From positions 62,001 to 126,000 of the forward strand of contig CAVWVW010000004.1 of assembly GCA_963758555.1 (NCBI GenBank): a stretch of DNA of 64,000 nt, given 5' to 3'. The DNA comes from CAIUMH01 sp963758555. GTDB lineage: Bacteria > Actinomycetota > Acidimicrobiia > Acidimicrobiales > RAAP-2. The notes beneath the pieces are model-generated. The model was given only the letters and a program-made list of their open reading frames with translations. It searched no databases and was not told the origin of the DNA. Within the stretch, counting starts at the first letter, position 1. Each line of letters opens with the position of its first letter. Shown here piece by piece: positions 26,201 through 35,161 of this stretch. Both the position numbers and the translations under genes were made by a program.

Positions 26201-27364
26201 ATGGCACCGCAGGGAATCGGACAACTACGCCAGGCTGACGAGAGCCTCAGCCATCAGATCGTCGACACCTTCGACAGGGTCTCGGAGTCCGATCGAGCCT
26301 GGACCGAGAAGATCTGGGGCTCGTTCTCCTCGGTCGATGGCAGCCTCCAGATCAGCTTCGGACTGGGCAAGTACCACAACCGCGGCATCATCGACGGCTT
26401 CGGAGGGATCTCCCGTGGCCCCGAGCAGTGGACGGTGCGCGCCAGTCGAGAGCTCAGATCGGCTCCCGAGGAGACAACCGTCGGGCCTCTCCGCTACGAG
26501 GTCCTCGAACCGCTCAAGGCCATCCGCTACGTGCTTGAGCCCAACGACGTCCAGCCGATCTCCTTCGACCTCACGCTCGCCGGCGTCACGCCTCCGTTCT
26601 TCGAGGATCGCAACCACGTCCGCGATCCACGAACCGGTCGTGTCGAGGTCGACGTCATCCGCTACCACCAAGGCGGCTGGGCCTCGGGCTCAGTCACCAT
26701 CGACGGCGAGACCACTTCCTTTGGCAACGAGGAGTGGTTCGGGTTCCGTGATCACTCCTGGGGCGTTCGCCACAGCGTGGGAGAGCCGCCGAGCGACACC
26801 ATCGGGGCTGACGCTTCGCAGCGCAAGCCAGGCAAGGGCAACATGAAGTGGTCCCCTTGCTTCTTTCGTCGAGCCGATGGGAGCTACTACGAGACAGCGC
26901 TGTTCATCAGCTCCTCGTGGCAGGACTTCAGCTCGGCCTACCTCAACGAAGAGGACCGAGAGCAGATCAAGGTGAGCTCGATCGAGTCAAAGATTGAGTA
27001 CGACCCACGCACGCGCTACGTGCGAGGCGGTGAGATGCACCTCAGACTGGCGTCCGGGGAGACGAGGACCATCGAGGTGGAGACACTCGGAGACTCTGGC
27101 TTCTTCTTGCGAACCGCCGGCTACGGAGCGTGGGCGGGCGCGATCCACGGAAGCTGGCGTGGTCCGTTGCACCTCGACGGCGAGTACATCGCTGACTGCT
27201 GGGCCGATGAGTACTTGGGCGTCCTCGGTCAGTTCCGCGACACCCCGGTGCGAGTTCGCGAGGGCGATGCCGTTGGCTATGGCGTGATGGAGAGCATCAT
27301 CTCTGGCGCCTGGCCCGAGCTGGGATTGACCGAGGAGTCCGATCACTTTGTCTCCTACTCCTAG
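26201..27364 (+). CDS. lipocalin-like unknown (AttH/CrtC-type two-barrel fold suspected)
   Basis: A 387-residue soluble protein that I cannot assign to a named enzyme. The motifs NRGIIDGFGGISRG, PLRYEVLEPLKAIRYVLE and EEWFGFRDHSWGVRH recur in a family of actinobacterial and sphingomonad hypotheticals with tandem lipocalin-like barrels; the RDHSWG segment is the most conserved. Distant relatives include carotenoid hydratase-like and AttH proteins, which bind or hydrate hydrophobic molecules. A frameshifted relative lies at 56450-57512. Both are near a phosphotransferase and a P450 or LLM gene, suggesting a shared hydrophobic substrate. Confidence 0.65.
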   Translation: MAPQGIGQLRQADESLSHQIVDTFDRVSESDRAWTEKIWGSFSSVDGSLQISFGLGKYHNRGIIDGFGGISRGPEQWTVRASRELRSAPEETTVGPLRYEVLEPLKAIRYVLEPNDVQPISFDLTLAGVTPPFFEDRNHVRDPRTGRVEVDVIRYHQGGWASGSVTIDGETTSFGNEEWFGFRDHSWGVRHSVGEPPSDTIGADASQRKPGKGNMKWSPCFFRRADGSYYETALFISSSWQDFSSAYLNEEDREQIKVSSIESKIEYDPRTRYVRGGEMHLRLASGETRTIEVETLGDSGFFLRTAGYGAWAGAIHGSWRGPLHLDGEYIADCWADEYLGVLGQFRDTPVRVREGDAVGYGVMESIISGAWPELGLTEESDHFVSYS

Positions 27365-27468
27365 AGAGAGCGGTCGGGCCTCCTCGGGTGCTGGGGACGC
27401 GTGAGCGGGGAGACGAACCAGCCCCTCAGCGCGGCTGGGGTGTGTCCAACAAGAGAAGGAAGCGACCG

Positions 27469-28617
27469 ATGAAGACGAGCGGAGCGGTCCTGTGGGGTAT
27501 CGAGCAGCCTTGGTCTGTTGAGGAGATCGAGGTCAAGCCTCCTGCAACAGGCGAAGCTCTTATCGAGTGGAAGGCCGCTGGCCTGTGCCACTCAGAGGAG
27601 CACTACGTCACCGGCGACGTGATCCTCCCCGAGGACATGGCGATCGCCTCAGGGACCCCCAGCCCCTTCCCCCTTCTCGGTGGGCACGAGGGAGCCGGTG
27701 TGGTGCTCGAGGTAGGAGGCGGCGTCACCTCGGTCGAACCCGGGGATCTCATCGCGTCGTCGTTTATGCCCTCGTGCGGACGGTGTCGCTTCTGCGTCAC
27801 TGGCCACCAGGTGCTGTGCCAGCAGGGTGCCCGTCTCATGGTGACCGGCCAGATCAACGACGATGTCGTTCGCCACTTCTGTCGTGGCGAGGCGCTCAAC
27901 CTCTATTCGAAGTGCGGAACCTTCTCACGCCATTCGGTGCTCTCGGAGCAGTCGATCGTCAAGGTCGATCCGAGCCTTCCCCCTGCGGTGGCGGCACTCG
28001 TCTCGTGCGGGGTCGCCACCGGCTGGGGATCCGCCGTCAACGCCGCCGAGGCCGCACCAGGAGAGATCGTTGTCGTCGTGGGCTGCGGCGGGGTGGGCAT
28101 GAACGCTGTCCAAGGCGCGGCGATGGCCGGTGCCAAGGTGGTCGTGGCTGTCGATCCCGTGGCGTTCAAGAGAGACGAGGCACTGAAGTTCGGTGCAACC
28201 ATGAGCTTCGACTCGATGGCCACGGCCATCGACGAGATCAGGTCGATGACCAACGGCTTGATGGCTGACAAGGTCATCTTGGTCCCGAGCGTGCTCTATG
28301 GCGATCTGATGGCAGAAGCGATGACGCTCACTCGCAAGGGAGGGACCTGTGTCGTCACCGGCGTCGCCCCCCTCTTGCAGACGGGTTGTTCGATCAACCT
28401 GTGGCAGCTGGCGATGATGTCCAAGACCGTCAGGGGATCGCTCTTCGGCTCTGGCAACCCTCGCTTCGACATCCCGAATCTGCTCTCGATGTACCGGGCG
28501 GGTCTGCTCAAGATCGAGGAGCTCATCACCTCGACCTACAACCTCGAGGACATCAACCAGGGCTATGACGACATGCGCGAGGGAAAGAACCTACGCGGCG
28601 TCATCATCTACGACTAG
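27469..28617 (+). CDS. zinc-dependent alcohol dehydrogenase (NDMA-dependent/class III-like)
   Basis: A 382-residue medium-chain dehydrogenase. Catalytic zinc ligands are in GLCHSEEHYV and GGHEGAGVVLEVG; structural-zinc cysteines lie in CGRCRFCVTGHQVLC; the nucleotide fold starts VVVGCGGVGMNAVQGA. The pattern is that of the actinobacterial NDMA-dependent alcohol dehydrogenases, which may use a non-NAD electron carrier such as mycofactocin. I chose the ATG at 27469, preceded by AGAAGGAAG. It is followed on the same strand by two CoA-transferase genes. Confidence 0.9.
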   Translation: MKTSGAVLWGIEQPWSVEEIEVKPPATGEALIEWKAAGLCHSEEHYVTGDVILPEDMAIASGTPSPFPLLGGHEGAGVVLEVGGGVTSVEPGDLIASSFMPSCGRCRFCVTGHQVLCQQGARLMVTGQINDDVVRHFCRGEALNLYSKCGTFSRHSVLSEQSIVKVDPSLPPAVAALVSCGVATGWGSAVNAAEAAPGEIVVVVGCGGVGMNAVQGAAMAGAKVVVAVDPVAFKRDEALKFGATMSFDSMATAIDEIRSMTNGLMADKVILVPSVLYGDLMAEAMTLTRKGGTCVVTGVAPLLQTGCSINLWQLAMMSKTVRGSLFGSGNPRFDIPNLLSMYRAGLLKIEELITSTYNLEDINQGYDDMREGKNLRGVIIYD

Positions 28618-28674
28618 CGCACCAACGCGTTGGAGCGGGCACAGGCGACGGGAGCAAGCGGTGGAGGAGCCCAC

Positions 28675-29929
28675 ATGACGACAGACGCTGCGGACCAGCG
28701 TCCGCTGTCGTCGATCAGGATCTGCGATCTGAGCGGACAGCTGGCGGGGGCCGGGGCGACGCGCCTTCTGGCCGCCCTCGGTGCCGAGGTGATCCGTGTC
28801 GAAGACCCCTCCAACGACGGCTCGTGGGACCTGCTGCGCGTCGCCGGTCCTTTCCCTGAAGGGAAGGTGGGAACCAACCGGAGCGCCGCATTCAACAACC
28901 ACAACGTGGGCAAGCTGGGCGTCACGCTGAACCTGCGCACCGAGGAGGGCAGAGAGCTTCTCCGAGAGCTGATCGCCACCTCCGATGTCGTCACCGAGAA
29001 CTTCGCAGCCGGCGTCTTCGAGAGATTGGGGTTCCCCTTCGACGTGCTCCAGGCTCTCAAGCCCGACGTCATCTACGTGTCCCACAACGGCTTCGGCTCG
29101 ACGGGCCCCTACGCCCACTTCAAATCATGGGGCCCGATCGTCCAAGCCTTTGCCGGCCTCACCAGCCTCAGTCGACTCCCACAGATGGAGCCAGCTGGCT
29201 GGGGCTACTCCTACATGGATCACCTCGGGGCGTGGTACATGGCAGTCGCGATCCTCGCGGCGCTCCACCACAGGGCACGGACGGGAGAGGGGCAGGCCAT
29301 CGATCTTGCTGGCACTGAGGCTGGGGCAAACCTCCTCGGGCCCTACTTCCTGGACGCCACGGTGAATGATCGCTCTCTCAGCAAGGATCCAGGCTGGAGC
29401 TCAAATCGGTCGATCTCACCGTCCATGGCGCCCCACGGGATCTTCCCCACCTCTCACGAGGATCGGTGGGTGTCCTTGGCCGTGAGGAGCGACGAAGAAT
29501 GGAGCCGCCTTGCGAGCGTCTTCGATGAGCCGTGGTCCGCGGATGAGCGCTTCGGCTCGTTGCCAGGCCGGCTGGGCGCTGTTGAGGAGCTCGAGGCTCA
29601 GATCCGGGTGTGGTGCTCGCTCAGAGCCCCTGAGGAGATCGCCGGCCGCGCTGCGTGAAGCCCTCGTTGCTGTGGCAGTGGTGGCGTCTCCCGAAGAACG
29701 GATCGACTTCGATGAGGGCAACGACGCCTTTGGCCTCTGGCCGGAGGCCGTCCACAGTGAGCTCGGCCGCTTGCGGGTTGAAGGGCTTCCGTTCCATCTC
29801 TCGACGGGAGATTGGGAGATCACCCGCGGGGCCCCGTGCCTCGGTGAGCACAACGACCTCGTCATAGGCGGTCTTCTCGGCCATAGTCCTGACGAGATCG
29901 ACGCCTGGCGAGCGAGAGGCGTGCTGTGA
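28675..29929 (+). pseudogene. family III CoA-transferase (CaiB/BaiF type), frameshifted near the C-terminus
   Basis: Family III enzymes move CoA between acids. From ATG 28675 the first 328 codons read as a normal CaiB/BaiF protein: RICDLSGQLAGAGATRLLAALGAEVIRVEDP, then VVTENFAAGVFERLG with the catalytic Asp equivalent in the preceding segment. The frame ends at APEEIAGRAA (29658). The next frame continues with REALVAVAVVASPEERID and LPFHLSTGDWEITRGAPCLGEHN, the family's C-terminal signature, to 29929. Removing one base in 29641-29650 restores a 417-residue protein. It overlaps the next CoA-transferase by GTGA. Confidence 0.85.
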
Positions 29930-31200
29930 GCGCACCGACCCAACACCTCCACGACGCGCTTGAGGGTCTGCGGGTCGTCGAGCTTGCAGGCGAATGGTCA
30001 CCCATGGCCGGCAAGATCCTCGCGGATCTCGGCGCCGAGGTCGTCGTGGTGGAGCCCTTGGGCGGTCACCCGACGAGGTCGTGGGGTCCCTTCTTCGGCG
30101 ACGAACCATCGCCTGACGCCAGCCTGTGGTGGTGGGCCTTCCACACGTCGAAGAAGGCCGTGCAGCTCGATCTCACCAGCTCAGAGGGGCGAGACGCGTT
30201 CCTGATCCTTCTTCAGGGAGCCGACGTCCTGCTCGACTCTGAGGTGCCGGGCGACCTCGACGCACTCGGGCTTGGCGAAGAGACCTTGCGGGGCGCTCGA
30301 CCAGATCTCATCTGGACGACGGTCTCGACCTTCGGGCTGGCCGACCCGCGCTCCGCCCTTCCGGCCACCGACCTGACACTCCTCTCTGGGGCAGGGCCCG
30401 TGTGGATGTGCGGCTATGACGATCACAGCCTCCCGCCGGTACGAGGTGAGGGAAGCCAAGCGGTAAACGTCGCCGGTCTCCACGCGGCTATAGCGACCAT
30501 GACCGCCCTCTTCGACCGTGCGCGCCACAAGGAGGGGCGCCGGATCGACGTCAGCGTGCACGCAGCCCTCAACGTGGCCACCGAGGGCGCTCCCTATGAG
30601 TGGATCGCCATGCACCACACGCTGTACCGCCAGACGAGCCGCCACGCATCGGCGACGCCCACGATGCCGGTGCAGGTGCAGTCCTCTGACGGGAACTTCG
30701 TGAGCACCGGTTTTCCGCCGCGTCACCCGCGTGAGGTCACAGCCCTGCTCGGCTGGCTCGGAGACTGCGACCTCGGCGACAGCGCAGAGGCTGTGCTCCT
30801 GGGGATGGCTGAAGCGCAGGGAGGGATCGATTTCACGGCTCTCAAGACCGACCCACTCCAGGCCGAGATGCTCGCCGCCGGTCGCCAGGGACTTCGCCTG
30901 ATCGCCGCCAGAATGCCTGCGACCGAGTTCTTCGTGGAGGGCCAACGACGGGGGTTGGCGGTAGCGGTGATCAACTCTCCCGCGTCAATGCTCGAGGATC
31001 CGCATGTGGTCGAGCGCCATGCGTGGACAGACGTCGAGCACGAAGACCTCGGCCGGACCTTCCGGTACCCCCCGGCCCCCTTCCGCACCAACGGCTCTCC
31101 CTACCGGATTCGATCCCGAGCTCCAAAGGTGGGCGAACACGACGCACAGCTCCGTGAAGGTCATCTCTTCATCACGCCCGACGATGCTGAGCAGCCTTAG
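29926..31200 (+). CDS. family III CoA-transferase (CaiB/BaiF type)
   Basis: A 424-residue intact paralogue of the preceding gene: LRVVELAGEWSPMAGKILADLGAEVVVVEP, SKKAVQLDLTSSEGRD, and a C-terminal half with RYPPAPFRTNGSPYRIRS. The GTG start overlaps the preceding stop, indicating coupled expression. The two together may form a heteromer or act on two acids. They follow an alcohol dehydrogenase, so the acceptor acid could be its oxidation product, but no substrate can be named. Confidence 0.88.
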   Translation: MSAPTQHLHDALEGLRVVELAGEWSPMAGKILADLGAEVVVVEPLGGHPTRSWGPFFGDEPSPDASLWWWAFHTSKKAVQLDLTSSEGRDAFLILLQGADVLLDSEVPGDLDALGLGEETLRGARPDLIWTTVSTFGLADPRSALPATDLTLLSGAGPVWMCGYDDHSLPPVRGEGSQAVNVAGLHAAIATMTALFDRARHKEGRRIDVSVHAALNVATEGAPYEWIAMHHTLYRQTSRHASATPTMPVQVQSSDGNFVSTGFPPRHPREVTALLGWLGDCDLGDSAEAVLLGMAEAQGGIDFTALKTDPLQAEMLAAGRQGLRLIAARMPATEFFVEGQRRGLAVAVINSPASMLEDPHVVERHAWTDVEHEDLGRTFRYPPAPFRTNGSPYRIRSRAPKVGEHDAQLREGHLFITPDDAEQP

Positions 31201-31250
31201 GTCCAACGAAGACGCGAACGTCCACTCAATCGAAAGAAAGCAGGGGGAGA

Positions 31251-32096
31251 ATGACCGACACGCAGAGTTCAATGAAGCGCCTCACTGATGATCTTGTCTT
31301 TGGTGAGGGTCCTCGCTGGCGCGAGGATCGGCTTTGGTTCTCAGATATGCATGGTGAAGCCGTGTGGACCGTCGACCTGGCGGGTCACCGGGAGAAGATC
31401 CTGGACCTCCCAGGGCGTCGACCGTCGGGACTCGGGTTCCTTCCCGATGGAGACCTTCTGATCGTGTCGATGCTCGATCGCCAAATCCTTCGGCTGAGCG
31501 GTTCAGTGCTCTCCCTGCACGCCGACCTGAGCGACAAGGTGGCCGTCGGTATCAATGACATGGTCGTCGACACCCAAGGAAGGGCGTACGTCGGTTCGTT
31601 CCCGCCGCCCGCCACCCCTGCGGGCGTGATCGTCCTCGTCGATCCGGACGGGACCTCCCGGATTGCGAGTGACGAGGTCACCCTCCCGAACGGTGCGGTG
31701 ATCACGCCTGACGGCGCGAGCCTCATCGTTGCTGAGTCTCTCGGTCGATGCCTCACCTCGTTCGATATCGCAACCGATGGATCACTCAGCAACCGCAAGA
31801 TGTTCGCGGACCTCCCAGGCTTTGGCCCCGATGGGATCTGCCTCGACGAAGAGGGAGCGATCTGGGCGGCGATGCCACTCGCCCGCGGGTTCTTGAGAAT
31901 CCGACCCGGTGGCCAAGTCACCGAGATGATCTCCCTCGAAGGAAGGATGGCGATCGCGTGCGCCCTTGGTGGGCCCGACCGGCGGTCCCTGTTCCTCCTC
32001 ACGGCGCTCGAACATGCCCCCTCCCTCTTGGAGGGGACCCGAGAGGCACGTATCGATGTCGGTCGGGTCACCGTCCCCGGCGCTGGCATCCCCTAA
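31251..32096 (+). CDS. SMP-30/gluconolactonase/LRE-family protein
   Basis: A 281-residue six-bladed propeller hydrolase. FGEGPRWREDRLWFSDMHG at the start supplies the metal-binding Glu, INDMVVDTQGRAYVGSF the Asn-Asp, and LPNGAVITPDG the third ligand. Family members hydrolyse lactones. Here it may open a lactone formed during ring oxidation. An AGGGGGAGA ribosome site precedes the ATG. It is the last gene of the 27.4-32.1 kb plus-strand run. Confidence 0.88.
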   Translation: MTDTQSSMKRLTDDLVFGEGPRWREDRLWFSDMHGEAVWTVDLAGHREKILDLPGRRPSGLGFLPDGDLLIVSMLDRQILRLSGSVLSLHADLSDKVAVGINDMVVDTQGRAYVGSFPPPATPAGVIVLVDPDGTSRIASDEVTLPNGAVITPDGASLIVAESLGRCLTSFDIATDGSLSNRKMFADLPGFGPDGICLDEEGAIWAAMPLARGFLRIRPGGQVTEMISLEGRMAIACALGGPDRRSLFLLTALEHAPSLLEGTREARIDVGRVTVPGAGIP

Positions 32097-32181
32097 CTCC
32101 AGGCGAGGGAGAGAACCCTCACCGCTCCGAGAGCGATGGGGTCTCCGGCCAGGGGGCGTGGTGCGTGCGGAACGTGCGCCC

Positions 32182-32658
32182 TCACTCCCCCAAGGCGTCG
32201 TCGAGCTTCTCAAGCGTCTTGTCCATGGCCTTGATCATGTAGTTGCGAGTCCGCTCTTTTTCGAGGTTCTTCCTCGCTCGAGGCGCTTCGAGCGAAGGAT
32301 CCCAGGTCTCGCGGACAAGCGTGGCGCCGCCGTCGGGCAGCAGCTCGTAGCTCCAGACGCGACCTCCACCCCATCTCGCGATCCACCTGATCGTCGAAAA
32401 GGTCTGCCAGGCGATGCTTCGGTTCTCCTCGAACTCGACGACGGTGCTCTTCGTCGAATACGGGATGAACATCTTCATCGACATGACGAAGGTCGAGCCA
32501 AGCTCCAGTCGCGAAGGTCCCGACCTCTGCCGCCGCACCGCACCCGATCCATCGATCTCATGATGCCTAGAGGGGTGCGCTAAGAGTTCGAAGATCGTCT
32601 CAGCACGGGCGATGATCAATCGCTCGACCGTCACCTTGGAGGGATTCTCATCGTGCAT
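32182..32658 (-). CDS. SRPBCC-family protein
   Basis: About 158 residues from ATG 32658 (with AAGGGAA upstream; a TTG eight codons earlier is less likely). The START/Bet v 1-like fold is indicated by VTVERLIIARAETIFELLAHPSRHHEIDGSG at the N-terminus, then strands ending VWSYELLPDGGATLVRETWD. These proteins bind hydrophobic ligands and sometimes act as cyclases or hydratases. It lies 88 bases downstream of an SDR gene on the same strand. Confidence 0.82.
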   Translation of the reverse strand: MHDENPSKVTVERLIIARAETIFELLAHPSRHHEIDGSGAVRRQRSGPSRLELGSTFVMSMKMFIPYSTKSTVVEFEENRSIAWQTFSTIRWIARWGGGRVWSYELLPDGGATLVRETWDPSLEAPRARKNLEKERTRNYMIKAMDKTLEKLDDALGE

Positions 32659-32746
32659 AGGGGCTTTCCCTTCCGTTGACAAATTGACTGAGCAAAGGAC
32701 CCAACGACGTCAGCGCCGCACCGTGACGCAGAGACCGCGACGCGGG

Positions 32747-33559
32747 TCAGCCACCCAGTGCCCCGGCCACAGACTGTTGCGCCCAGAAGCCACCATCGAC
32801 TGCGAGATCTGCACCATTGACGTAGGAGGCGCTGTCGCTGTTGAGGAACAAGAGAGGGCCGGCTTGCTCTCGAGGTGTCGACCGGCGTCCGCATGGCTGC
32901 TCCGAGGCGGCGATTGCTTCCGGCCCATACGCTTCCTCAATCGCCTCGAGCATTGGCGTCTGCACCGCACCTGGGGACGACGTGTTGATCCGGATCCCGC
33001 GTGTGATCAGCACGGCGGACATCTGCATCGTCCAGACATTGAGCGCCTCCTTGCCGAAGGCATAGGGATGACCGGCTGCCCGCTTGTTCTTCTCAAACCA
33101 GTCGAGACCGCCCTTGAAGGTTGAGGTCGCAACGAACTCCTGGATCAGCTCGCGCTTGCGCCGCCAGGCAATGCCACCATCAGACGACGTGCTCGCGATC
33201 GCGGCACCAGACGACATTCGCTCGAGCATCAGATCAGTCAAGTACCGCAGTCCAAGGAAGTTCACCGCCAGAATCTCGCTCGCGGGAGCCATCGGTGGTG
33301 CGCCTGCGCAGTTGAAGAGAGCGTCCACCTCTTCGTCGATCCCTCGCACCGCCGACGCAATCGTCTCCGGATCGCTCAAATCAACGAAGCTGAAAGAGGT
33401 GCCCTCGATGGACGGCTCGGAGAGCCCGAGGGTGTGAACGTTCGCGCCGAGATCGACAAGTGACGTGGCCACCGCTTCGCCGATGCCCGAGCTCGACCCG
33501 GTGACGACCACGCACTTGTTCTGGTAGTCAGGAAATGTCACCGAGTTCTCCTCGTTCAT
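32747..33559 (-). CDS. SDR family oxidoreductase (3-alpha-HSD-like)
   Basis: A 270-residue SDR, paralogous in style to the gene at 19319: CVVVTGSSSGIGEAVATSLVDLGA, FNCAGAPPMAPASEILAVNFLGLRYL, a long insert, then active-site YAFGKEALNVWTMQMSAV. The insert before the catalytic Tyr and the short VDLSD segment place it in the 3-alpha-hydroxysteroid dehydrogenase/coniferyl alcohol dehydrogenase subgroup. The ATG at 33559 was preferred to an upstream start with no family support. Confidence 0.86.
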   Translation of the reverse strand: MNEENSVTFPDYQNKCVVVTGSSSGIGEAVATSLVDLGANVHTLGLSEPSIEGTSFSFVDLSDPETIASAVRGIDEEVDALFNCAGAPPMAPASEILAVNFLGLRYLTDLMLERMSSGAAIASTSSDGGIAWRRKRELIQEFVATSTFKGGLDWFEKNKRAAGHPYAFGKEALNVWTMQMSAVLITRGIRINTSSPGAVQTPMLEAIEEAYGPEAIAASEQPCGRRSTPREQAGPLLFLNSDSASYVNGADLAVDGGFWAQQSVAGALGG

Positions 33560-33677
33560 AGGGTTGAAGTCGCCTCGACGTGGCGACCAAGGTCTGTGTG
33601 AGCAAGAGCGACCCACCACCGGCTGCTTGGTCCTCCTCTTGGGGTGCCAGCACGGTGAACGTCACAGTGACGCTCCC

Positions 33678-34463
33678 TCAGTGCCGAGCATCGAAGTCCA
33701 CAGCTAGGTCAGCGACCACCTCAGCAGCGCGCTCGCCGAGATGCGTGTGGTCAACGAGCAAGGCGAGTCCATTGCTCGTAGCGATGTCCTCCCACTCCCT
33801 CCGAAGCACGTGACGCTGAACTTGAGCCTTCACGACCGGACCGATCTTGGCGGTGTAGGGGGATGGGGAATGATCAGGCGGGAGCAACGCAGCCAAGCGC
33901 TCGTAGAGGGGCAAACACTCCACGCCAAACTCAAGAGCAACTTCACGAAGGGCAGCGTTGTACCTCGAGATGCACGCATTCGTTGGGCTCGCCAGGTCTT
34001 CGCCAGTCATCGGAATCTCAAGAACCGCAAGCTGCGCATGCGTCTCGGTCTGGAGACGACGGAAGATCTCAGCAACATTCTCGAGGTACCAGGTCAAAGT
34101 GGGCTCTCGCCGAACGCCCTTTAGTCGCAGGAGGAATCTAGCGAGCGGTGAAAATGACAAGGCCGCCACGTCGTTGGTCCCCACCAACAGCACGACGGTG
34201 TCGGGGTCGCACTGGATCACCGCATCGAGTCGCTGCAGCACGTTCCACGACAGATCGCCAGCGACGCCCGCATTGACAACTTGGGTGCCCTGCCCGCCGA
34301 CCCTCTCTCGCACCTTTGCAACCCAGTCTGCGCTCCCAACGCCTTCGGTGATGCTGTCGCCCACGCACAGCAGAACCTTGGTGGTGTCGGGGGCTCTCCC
34401 ATCACGTAGGAAACCCTTCAAAGTGCCCCGCCGACTGTGCCTATCCACGGCTCGTCCACGCAA
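33678..34463 (-). CDS. SGNH/GDSL-family hydrolase
   Basis: A 261-residue esterase-fold protein. Block I is VLLCVGDSITEG with the nucleophile Ser, block II contains the Gly of NAGVAGD, block III is LLVGTNDV, and block V supplies DHTHLGE with Asp and His. No signal peptide is evident, so it is probably cytoplasmic. The start is uncertain: TTG 34463 is the longest, GTG 34448 is also possible. The Arg-rich first 20 residues may not be translated. Confidence 0.83.
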   Translation of the reverse strand: MRGRAVDRHSRRGTLKGFLRDGRAPDTTKVLLCVGDSITEGVGSADWVAKVRERVGGQGTQVVNAGVAGDLSWNVLQRLDAVIQCDPDTVVLLVGTNDVAALSFSPLARFLLRLKGVRREPTLTWYLENVAEIFRRLQTETHAQLAVLEIPMTGEDLASPTNACISRYNAALREVALEFGVECLPLYERLAALLPPDHSPSPYTAKIGPVVKAQVQRHVLRREWEDIATSNGLALLVDHTHLGERAAEVVADLAVDFDARH

Positions 34464-34618
34464 CCTTCATCGGAGCGCCGCCCCGCGGCAGGGAGATCAA
34501 GGAGGAGAGGCGGGACCCATCGGTCTCAGTCGTCTGGCGTGCCCGCCAGCTTGCACGCGAGCTCAACCTCGACCACCGGGTCGGGCAATCACACAGACGT
34601 ACGAGCTGGACCTCATGC

Positions 34619-35026
34619 TCAGAGCCCGCGCTCCATCACCTCAAGCAGGTGGCCTTCGGGGTCAGCGAAGTGCGCGATCCGCATCTGCTTCTCACCCACC
34701 GTGATGCTCGTGATGGACTCGACGATGTCCCCGCCTGCTTGAAGCACCCTTTTCTGGAGGTCTTCGAGGTCATGGGTGTCAAAGGCCACTATCCCATTCC
34801 CGCCCACGAGCAACGGCTCGCCGAGGAACGTCAAGAGCACGAGGTCTAACGCTCCTGCCGACGTGCGCAGGATGACCTCTTTGATGGGCCGACCGGCGAT
34901 GGAGCCGTCGAGCGACTCGGTCGTGTCGTAGCCGCACACTGCCTGGTAGAACTCGACCTCTCGGGGGAGATCTCGCACCACCAGCTTCGCGAAGGCAAAG
35001 ACGGCTCGTTGAGTCACTTGGCCCAT
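34619..35026 (-). CDS. VOC-family (glyoxalase/dioxygenase-fold) protein
   Basis: A 135-residue vicinal-oxygen-chelate protein: FAFAKLVVRDLPREVEFYQAVCGY opens the first beta-alpha-beta unit and MRIAHFADPEGHLLEVMER closes the second with the metal-ligand Glu. It is the size of a single glyoxalase-type subunit. Roles range from lactoylglutathione lyase to epimerase. The ATG at 35026, with AAGGGAG just upstream, is preferred to one seven codons earlier. Confidence 0.83.
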   Translation of the reverse strand: MGQVTQRAVFAFAKLVVRDLPREVEFYQAVCGYDTTESLDGSIAGRPIKEVILRTSAGALDLVLLTFLGEPLLVGGNGIVAFDTHDLEDLQKRVLQAGGDIVESITSITVGEKQMRIAHFADPEGHLLEVMERGL

Positions 35027-35161
35027 CTCCCTTCTTCTCTCCACCATCAGCTCGAACCTTCGACGTTCATCAACGTCACGTCAGGACGGGACGCTCCGAA
35101 GGGTGTCCGGCGCGGCGACGTCAGACCACTCGACCAGCCCGAGACCTGCGTCGCTCTGACC

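Noticed and set aside
32101..32130. GAGGG/CCCTC stem after the SMP-30 gene as a terminator
   Set aside because: Only five pairs with no T-run; too weak.
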